This document shows positions 7,648-11,526 of a DNA stretch of 11,526 nucleotides, in pieces; positions within the stretch are counted from its first letter, which is position 1; every line of letters begins with the position of its first letter. The translations under genes and the position numbers were made by a program. Source of the stretch: Dehalococcoidia bacterium (GTDB lineage: Bacteria > Chloroflexota > Dehalococcoidia > E44-bin15). The notes under the pieces were generated by a model, which worked only from the letters and a program-made list of their open reading frames with translations, was not told where the DNA came from and searched no databases. The DNA is taken from positions 1 through 11,526 of the forward strand of contig DAOWEF010000047.1 in NCBI GenBank assembly GCA_030638665.1, given 5' to 3'.

Positions 7648-7676
7648 CACCCATCCATCCCGGAGATCAATGGGTG
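7648..7676 (-). other. Inverted repeat between the TPR gene and gyrA
   Basis: CACCCAT at 7648-7654 and ATGGGTG at 7670-7676 form a 7-bp stem with a 15-nt loop, in the space after the TPR gene stop. On the minus strand no T-run follows, so it is at most a weak terminator or a 3'-end stabiliser for the TPR transcript. Confidence 0.3.
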
Positions 7677-7728
7677 ATTTTATGTAGGGGTGAAGAAGCA
7701 GGCCTAAAGGTAAGGGACTCGCTCCACC

Positions 7729-8559
7729 CTAGGATTCCTCCTCGGGGATACTCCCGTCCTCATTATCTACTATCAGAGACATGCCTTCAGGCAAGGCATC
7801 CGCCGACTCTTCTAACTCAATTGGATAACCGCTTTCGTCCAGAACCTCCTCTTCTTCTCCTAGCTCGTATTTTAAGATACTCCCTTTGACGTAAGAACGG
7901 AAACCATCATAACCTTTAGCAGGGAAGGAGGGGCGTCCTGCTTGGCTTGGGTGCTGGAATACCTCCGCGATGACTACCTTTACCTCACTATCCGCCGAAC
8001 TTGCGATGGCTGCGGTGTAGCGTGTGCCCCCCTTAATTAGCTTAGCGAGGCGCACACCAATCCTTGGCTTAACCTGTCCCAGATACTCACCATGCTTACT
8101 CTCCACAATGAGCCCTTGTCCCTTCGATCTCAAGTAGACCGGGTCACCGGCGGCCAGTTTAGCGATCACCTCCCGCGGGGCCAGTTGCTCGAGACTGACC
8201 ACTCCTGCCTTGCCCGTCTCCTCGATAAAAAGCTGGGGGATAACCTTCTGACGCCCCTTACTTGGTATCGGTTGCTCATCATTTAGTAGCGAGAGTCGCC
8301 TAAGATTTCTTCTGGCGATGCTATTCTTGGGATCGATTTCCAGGGCTCTGCTATAGGCTTCCTTCGCTCGAGTATTCTTACCTAGCTCCGTCAACGCCTT
8401 ACCCAGTCGATTATAGGCATTAATATCATTGGGGAAGACCTCAATTATACTCCTGTTAGCGGTGACTGCCTCCTCCCAACGACCTTGCACTGCTAAAGCA
8501 ATAGCGTCTTTTTCGCGCCGCCGCCTCAGTCTTGCTTCTCCTGCCTGATAATGCATCAT
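7729..8559 (-). CDS. TPR protein with an uncharacterised C-terminal domain and acidic tail, 276 aa
   Basis: The function is unknown. The N-terminus is highly basic (RLRRRREK at residues 10-17). It is followed by two tetratricopeptide repeats at about 14-45 and 46-79 (GRWEEAVTANRSIIEVFPND, NRLGKALTELGKNTRAKEAY), which normally mediate protein contacts. Residues 138-205 (GDPVYLRS to GEYLGQVKPRIGVRLAKLI to VVIAEVFQHP) recall the pattern of a HIRAN-like small beta domain: a strand, a YLGQV turn, a helix and two strands. I cannot confirm this by eye. The last 45 residues are rich in Asp and Glu. There is no signal peptide or membrane segment, so it should be cytoplasmic. The start could be either of two tandem ATGs; the ribosome site is weak. 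It has its own promoter and is followed by gyrA 205 nt later, which also has its own promoter, so a functional link to gyrase is only positional. Confidence 0.85.
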   Translation of the reverse strand: MMHYQAGEARLRRRREKDAIALAVQGRWEEAVTANRSIIEVFPNDINAYNRLGKALTELGKNTRAKEAYSRALEIDPKNSIARRNLRRLSLLNDEQPIPSKGRQKVIPQLFIEETGKAGVVSLEQLAPREVIAKLAAGDPVYLRSKGQGLIVESKHGEYLGQVKPRIGVRLAKLIKGGTRYTAAIASSADSEVKVVIAEVFQHPSQAGRPSFPAKGYDGFRSYVKGSILKYELGEEEEVLDESGYPIELEESADALPEGMSLIVDNEDGSIPEEES

Positions 8560-8585
8560 TTACCACTACTCACTTCATCCGCATT

Positions 8586-8613
8586 ATTTTAAGGGAGTTT
8601 CGCCGATTGTCAA
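8586..8613 (-). promoter_or_regulatory. Promoter for the TPR gene
   Basis: On the minus strand there is a perfect -35 TTGACA (8613-8608), a 16-nt spacer and a -10 TAAAAT (8591-8586). The predicted start is near 8579, about 20 nt before the ATG. It lies in the 97-nt gap after lysC, so the TPR gene need not depend on the lysC operon. Confidence 0.65.
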
Positions 8614-8656
8614 GGGGTATTAGGGTCATTTAGCAAAACCGTCGTAAGGGCACTCG

Positions 8657-9151
8657 CTAAATCCCATCTTCCCCTTTCTCCAGCTCGAAGGCCTGATGGA
8701 GAGCGTTGAGGGCATCCTCAAGCCTGGTCTCGTCGATGATGCAGGTGATCCGGATCTCCGAAGTGGTGATGAGCTCGATATTTATTCCCTTTTCGTAAAG
8801 GGCGCGGAACATCCTGGCCGCATAGCCCGGCGTGTTCTGCATCCCCGTGCCCACGATACTCACCTTGCCCAGCTTGGCATCGGCAACGCAGCCCCTGGCA
8901 CTGATGGATTTCGCTGCTGGCTCCACCACGCGCATTGCCTTCTCCAGGTCGCTTTTAGCCACGGTGAAGGTCAGGTCGGTTACCCGCTCCACGCTGGCGT
9001 TCTGGACGATGGTGTCCACACTGATATTCTCTTTGACCAGGGGCTCAAAGATGGCAGTGGCGATTCCCGGCTGGTCGGGAACGCCAAGGACTGTGACCTT
9101 AGCCACATTGAGGTCGTGAACAATTCCTCTCACCTTGTTTCGCACTTCCAT
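8657..9151 (-). CDS. Probable separately translated aspartate kinase beta subunit, 164 aa (internal start in lysC)
   Basis: Inside lysC, in the same frame, ATG at codon 246 (9151-9149) is preceded by a full GGAGG (9163-9159) at an ideal 7-nt spacing. The frame encodes only the two ACT domains. In Bacillus subtilis aspartokinase II and Corynebacterium LysC, the beta subunit of the alpha2-beta2 enzyme is made from such an internal start at an equivalent place, yielding a product of about 160-170 residues. The sequence signal is direct. Actual use in this organism is inferred. The GGAGG falls in codons for a Gly-Gly of the alpha subunit, so it could partly reflect protein constraint. Confidence 0.65.
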   Translation of the reverse strand: MEVRNKVRGIVHDLNVAKVTVLGVPDQPGIATAIFEPLVKENISVDTIVQNASVERVTDLTFTVAKSDLEKAMRVVEPAAKSISARGCVADAKLGKVSIVGTGMQNTPGYAARMFRALYEKGINIELITTSEIRITCIIDETRLEDALNALHQAFELEKGEDGI

Positions 9152-9886
9152 AGCGATGCCTCCATGAATTAGGGTTCCTGGACTTTCACTGAAACTGGAA
9201 GCCACCAGGATCGGTATATCAAAAAGCTCCCCCAGTTCCACAGCACGGGGATGAAGCACCTTCGCCCCCTGGCTGGCAAGCTCCAGCATCTCCTCATAGC
9301 CGAGATCCGTGAGTCTACGCGCCTCGGGGACAAAGCGGGGGTCGGCGGTATAAACCCCTTCCACATCGGTATAGATCTCGCATACCTGTGCCCCGAGGCT
9401 CGCCGCCATCGCTACCGCCGTAGTATCAGAGCCCCCGCGACCCAAGGTGGTGACATCCATCTCGTGGGTGATGCCCTGAAACCCGGCAACGATGACGATC
9501 TTGCCCTCACCAAGTTCCTTAACAATGCGGTGTGCTTCAACGGTGAGGATGCGCGCCCGACTATAGACTGCATCGGTCCAGATCCCTGCCTGGGCGCCGC
9601 TGAGGCTGATCGCTTTATGCCCCGCGGATTTCAGCGCCAGGGCAAGCAGGGTGCTGGAGATCAGTTCCCCGGTGGATAGCAGAACATCAAGCTCTCTCTC
9701 GTCAGGTCGTTCTGTGACCTGATATGCCAGCCTGATGAGTTCATCGGTTGTCTTCCCCATAGCGGAGACGACCACCACCACATCATTGCCCCTCTCTTTG
9801 GTAGTGATAATACGCCGGGCAACATTCTTTATCCTCTCCGCATCCGCCACCGAGCTGCCGCCATATTTTTGCACTATCACCGCCAT
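8657..9886 (-). CDS. lysC: Aspartate kinase, monofunctional with two ACT domains, 409 aa
   Basis: It phosphorylates L-aspartate with ATP to give 4-phospho-aspartate, the first step toward lysine, threonine, methionine and diaminopimelate. The amino-acid-kinase domain occupies about residues 1-245: KYGGSSVAD (7-15), SAMGKTTDEL (41-50), STGELISS (71-78), GRGGSDTTAVAMAASLGA (149-166) and YTDVEGVYTADPR (172-184). Two ACT domains follow (about 263-335 and 340-405). The second holds GTGMQNTPG and ITTSEIRITCIID, typical of feedback control by lysine and/or threonine. The length matches the Bacillus/Corynebacterium type. The ATG has a GGGG 7 nt upstream, inside the 16-nt gap after the ApgM-family gene, so the two are surely cotranscribed. 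An internal start is described separately. Confidence 0.96.
   Translation of the reverse strand: MAVIVQKYGGSSVADAERIKNVARRIITTKERGNDVVVVVSAMGKTTDELIRLAYQVTERPDERELDVLLSTGELISSTLLALALKSAGHKAISLSGAQAGIWTDAVYSRARILTVEAHRIVKELGEGKIVIVAGFQGITHEMDVTTLGRGGSDTTAVAMAASLGAQVCEIYTDVEGVYTADPRFVPEARRLTDLGYEEMLELASQGAKVLHPRAVELGELFDIPILVASSFSESPGTLIHGGIAMEVRNKVRGIVHDLNVAKVTVLGVPDQPGIATAIFEPLVKENISVDTIVQNASVERVTDLTFTVAKSDLEKAMRVVEPAAKSISARGCVADAKLGKVSIVGTGMQNTPGYAARMFRALYEKGINIELITTSEIRITCIIDETRLEDALNALHQAFELEKGEDGI
9159..9163 (-). promoter_or_regulatory. Internal Shine-Dalgarno in lysC
   Basis: GGAGG lies 7 nt upstream of the in-frame ATG at 9151-9149 within the lysC coding sequence. It is a better match and spacing than the ribosome site of full-length lysC. 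Confidence 0.65.
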
Positions 9887-9902
9887 ATTAAAGCCCCTTC
9901 GT

Positions 9903-11102
9903 CTATGCTCCCATCAGCCTAGCCATAATGGTATGCCCCTCGTCGATGAAAAAGCCGGTTTTTTTTGACTCCGTCTCGGTGAATCGCTTCGCCCCATTGG
10001 CCTCGAACCCCAGTCCCCAGAGCAGAAAGGGAACCGGCTCCGCGGTATGGGTTCGAACCGCAATGGGTGTAGCGTGGTCGGGCAGGACTAGCATGCGAAG
10101 ATCATCTCCCCCTTTTCGCTCTCCCCACGATATGAAGCGGCTCACCACCTCTCGATCCACCTGCTGGATAGCCGCTATTTTACCATCAATGGAGCCGGCA
10201 TGGCCAGCCTCATCCGGCGGCTCGACGTGGATAACGACCAAATCGTGATTTTTCAGCGCTTCGAGGGCGCCAGCCCCCTGCGCGGCGTAATCGTTGTCTG
10301 GGCCATCGGTCACCCCAGGGATGTCCAGGGTATCAATCCCTGCCATCTTGGCCAGGCCGCGGAGCAGGTCAACCGCCGATGTCATCGCCGCATCGAGGCC
10401 ATAGCGCTCTTTGAATGGCGGCAGATCGGGTATCCGCCCACTGCCCCAGAAGAGCCAGATCATCGTTACCGGCATATCGCCTCGCGACTTCCGCTCGATG
10501 TTAACCGGATGCTCCCGCAACACATCCTGGGAGCGCTGCATCAACTCCCGCAATAGGTCGCTCCCCGGTCCCTGCGGCATAAATTCAGCGATGGTCTTAT
10601 CGGCGATATCGTGCGGCGGCGTGCAGGTGGCCAATAGTGTATCCTCACGACCTGTTATCCTGCATATATGCCGGTAGCCGACGCCGGGGTAAAAACGTAT
10701 CGTGTTGCTGCCGAGGCTCCCCTCCACAGCAGCGATGAGAGCACGACCCTCATCACTGGATACACCACCTGAGCAATAGCTCAACATCTTCCCATCCTCA
10801 ACGGCAACCAGGTTGCAGCGAAAGAGGACCTCACCCTCATCGATGTAAATGCCCATGCTCCTTGCCTCGATGGCGCTCCTGCCGCGATAGTAGACCGTCG
10901 GGTCGTAGCCAAGCACCGACATGCAGGCGCAGCCGCTGGATGGCTCCATCCCCGGAGGCACCGTGCGCACCAGACCCAGAACGCCTTCCCGAGCCAGCCT
11001 ATCCAGGTTTGGGACATGCGCCAGCTCCAGGCAGGTTTTTTCACCGTGCTCAGGAAGCGGCCAGCCGGCGGCACCATCGATTACCAGCACGCAGTATTTC
11101 AC
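9903..11102 (-). CDS. apgM: ApgM-family phosphotransferase, probable homoserine kinase (or 2,3-bisphosphoglycerate-independent phosphoglycerate mutase), 399 aa
   Basis: This is a member of the alkaline-phosphatase-like, metal-dependent ApgM family. Visible metal and catalytic motifs are D9 (VIDGAAGWP), the nucleophile loop at S55/S56, D297 and H301 (VEPPDEAGHAG), D342-H343 (LPDHATP) and H352 (RTHTAEPVPF). PPHDIADKTI (162-171) and ERYGLDAAMTSAVDLLRGLA (232-251) are family hallmarks. Close relatives include archaeal phosphoglycerate mutase and a subfamily (TIGR02535) proposed to replace ThrB homoserine kinase, often encoded with lysC, hom or thrC. Cotranscription with lysC, 16 nt downstream, favours the homoserine kinase role. 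The loop reads EPSSGCACMSVLGYDP where relatives usually have GSD. The start is GTG, with no Shine-Dalgarno; the -10 box is 9 nt away, so the mRNA may be leaderless. An 8-A run (9966-9959) lies near the 3' end. Confidence 0.85.
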   Translation of the reverse strand: MKYCVLVIDGAAGWPLPEHGEKTCLELAHVPNLDRLAREGVLGLVRTVPPGMEPSSGCACMSVLGYDPTVYYRGRSAIEARSMGIYIDEGEVLFRCNLVAVEDGKMLSYCSGGVSSDEGRALIAAVEGSLGSNTIRFYPGVGYRHICRITGREDTLLATCTPPHDIADKTIAEFMPQGPGSDLLRELMQRSQDVLREHPVNIERKSRGDMPVTMIWLFWGSGRIPDLPPFKERYGLDAAMTSAVDLLRGLAKMAGIDTLDIPGVTDGPDNDYAAQGAGALEALKNHDLVVIHVEPPDEAGHAGSIDGKIAAIQQVDREVVSRFISWGERKGGDDLRMLVLPDHATPIAVRTHTAEPVPFLLWGLGFEANGAKRFTETESKKTGFFIDEGHTIMARLMGA

Positions 11103-11111
11103 AGTTTTACT

Positions 11112-11140
11112 AATATAGCAACAACTGTCGATACATGCAA
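11112..11140 (-). promoter_or_regulatory. Promoter for the ApgM-lysC operon
   Basis: On the minus strand there is a -35 TTGCAT (11140-11135), a 17-nt spacer and a -10 TATATT (11117-11112). Only 9 nt separate the -10 from the GTG start, so the predicted transcript begins about 3-4 nt before it. It is divergent from the tRNA promoter; the two -35 boxes are 10 bp apart. Confidence 0.55.
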
Positions 11141-11150
11141 GACGGCTGGC

Positions 11151-11179
11151 TTGCGAACGTTAGTATCCAGGGGTATAAT
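11151..11179 (+). promoter_or_regulatory. Promoter for the tRNA-like element and tRNA-Pro
   Basis: On the plus strand there is a -35 TTGCGA (11151-11156), a 17-nt spacer and a perfect -10 TATAAT (11174-11179). The predicted start at about 11186-11188 coincides with the first base of the tRNA-like element. No other promoter is seen between it and tRNA-Pro, so both should share one transcript. Confidence 0.7.
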
Positions 11180-11187
11180 GATTGCTA

Positions 11188-11262
11188 CGGGGCGTAGTGC
11201 AGTTTGGCTAGCGCGCCCCGACCGTGTCGGGGAGGTTGGAGGTTGAACCCTTCCCAAGATTT
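11188..11262 (+). pseudogene. Damaged tRNA-like element, diverged copy of the adjacent tRNA-Pro
   Basis: It aligns without gaps to tRNA-Pro 94 bp downstream. The first 29 bases differ at only two places (CGGGGCG acceptor strand and D arm). The anticodon stem has changed on both sides and still pairs (CCCCG/CGGGG). The loop ACCGTGT would put CGT (threonine) at the anticodon but lacks the near-universal U33, and A32/C33 can pair on to give a 7-bp stem with a triloop. The T stem still pairs (GGAGG/CTTCC, one G-U), but the T loop has G in place of C56. The 3' acceptor strand is lost: CAAGATT stands where CGCCCCG is needed. It cannot be charged as a normal tRNA. It is either a decaying duplicate or a structured leader. 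Confidence 0.7.
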
Positions 11263-11281
11263 GAAAATTAGATGGAGCCAT

Positions 11282-11361
<80 letters not shown>

Positions 11362-11526
11362 CTTTTCGCCCATTTCGAACGTTCAGCTCGTATAACCTTA
11401 TTACAAAAATGAAGCCGATGCGATAATTACTCGACTCGTTCTTTTTCGCCTTTCTTTTATCTTCATTGCATTATCAATAGATGTCAACCCCTTATTCCCC
11501 GATTTCACGCTTCGCCTGCTCCCATA

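Noticed and set aside
7648..7676. Rho-independent terminator for the TPR gene
   Set aside because: The stem is only 7 bp with a 15-nt loop, and no T-run follows in the direction of transcription. It is kept only as an inverted repeat.
11215..11235. CCCCGAC-CGT-GTCGGGG hairpin as a terminator
   Set aside because: No T-run follows on either strand, and it coincides exactly with the anticodon arm of the tRNA-like element.
11188..11262. Functional tRNA-Thr(CGT)
   Set aside because: The anticodon position fits, but U33 and C56 are lost and the 3' acceptor strand does not pair, so it cannot be a chargeable tRNA.
11401..11526. Possible promoters in the right-end AT-rich stretch (TTGACA on the minus strand at 11488-11483 region, GATAAT on the plus strand)
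   Set aside because: Spacing or the -10 partner is poor and no start codon or gene follows inside the window.

Overview
The window reads as a bacterial chromosome segment of moderate GC. It is most likely from the Chloroflexota, in or near the Dehalococcoidia. That is an inference from gene content: a B12-binding radical SAM protein beside rplU, an ApgM-family enzyme next to aspartate kinase, and a Pro/Thr-linked surface protein with a C-terminal anchor. No 16S or other phylogenetic marker was aligned. All genes look chromosomal and housekeeping or cell-surface. I see no insertion sequence, prophage, CRISPR array or plasmid signature.

Layout. Positions 1-351 hold most of rplU (ribosomal protein L21) on the minus strand, running off the left edge. 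A short region (352-513) holds two divergent promoters that share one -35 hexamer. They drive rplU leftward and a B12-binding radical SAM gene (514-2361) rightward. That gene converges on, and overlaps by 25 bp, a large minus-strand gene (2337-4835) for a secreted, membrane-anchored, multi-domain surface protein built from duplicated Ig-like modules. The surface gene has a strong promoter and a leader of about 155 nt that contains a possible small ORF and alternating stem arms. Minus-strand gyrA (5109-7520) and a TPR protein of unknown function (7729-8559) follow, each with its own promoter. A two-gene minus-strand operon comes next: an ApgM-family phosphotransferase, probably a non-orthologous homoserine kinase (9903-11102), then aspartate kinase lysC (8657-9886). 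Both fit the aspartate-to-threonine/lysine pathway. lysC carries an internal Shine-Dalgarno and ATG that would yield a separate regulatory subunit of 164 residues. At the right end a plus-strand promoter fires directly into a damaged tRNA-like element (11188-11262), followed by an intact tRNA-Pro(CGG) (11282-11356).

Intergenic stretches are short and none exceeds 300 bases. Positions 11357-11526 hold nothing I can call. Clear rho-independent terminators were not found after any gene.

Most worth a second look: the tRNA-derived element placed as the first segment of the tRNA-Pro transcript; the internal lysC start; the homoserine-kinase reading of the ApgM gene and its altered nucleophile loop; promoters placed so close to start codons that leaderless transcripts are expected; and the leader of the surface-protein gene.
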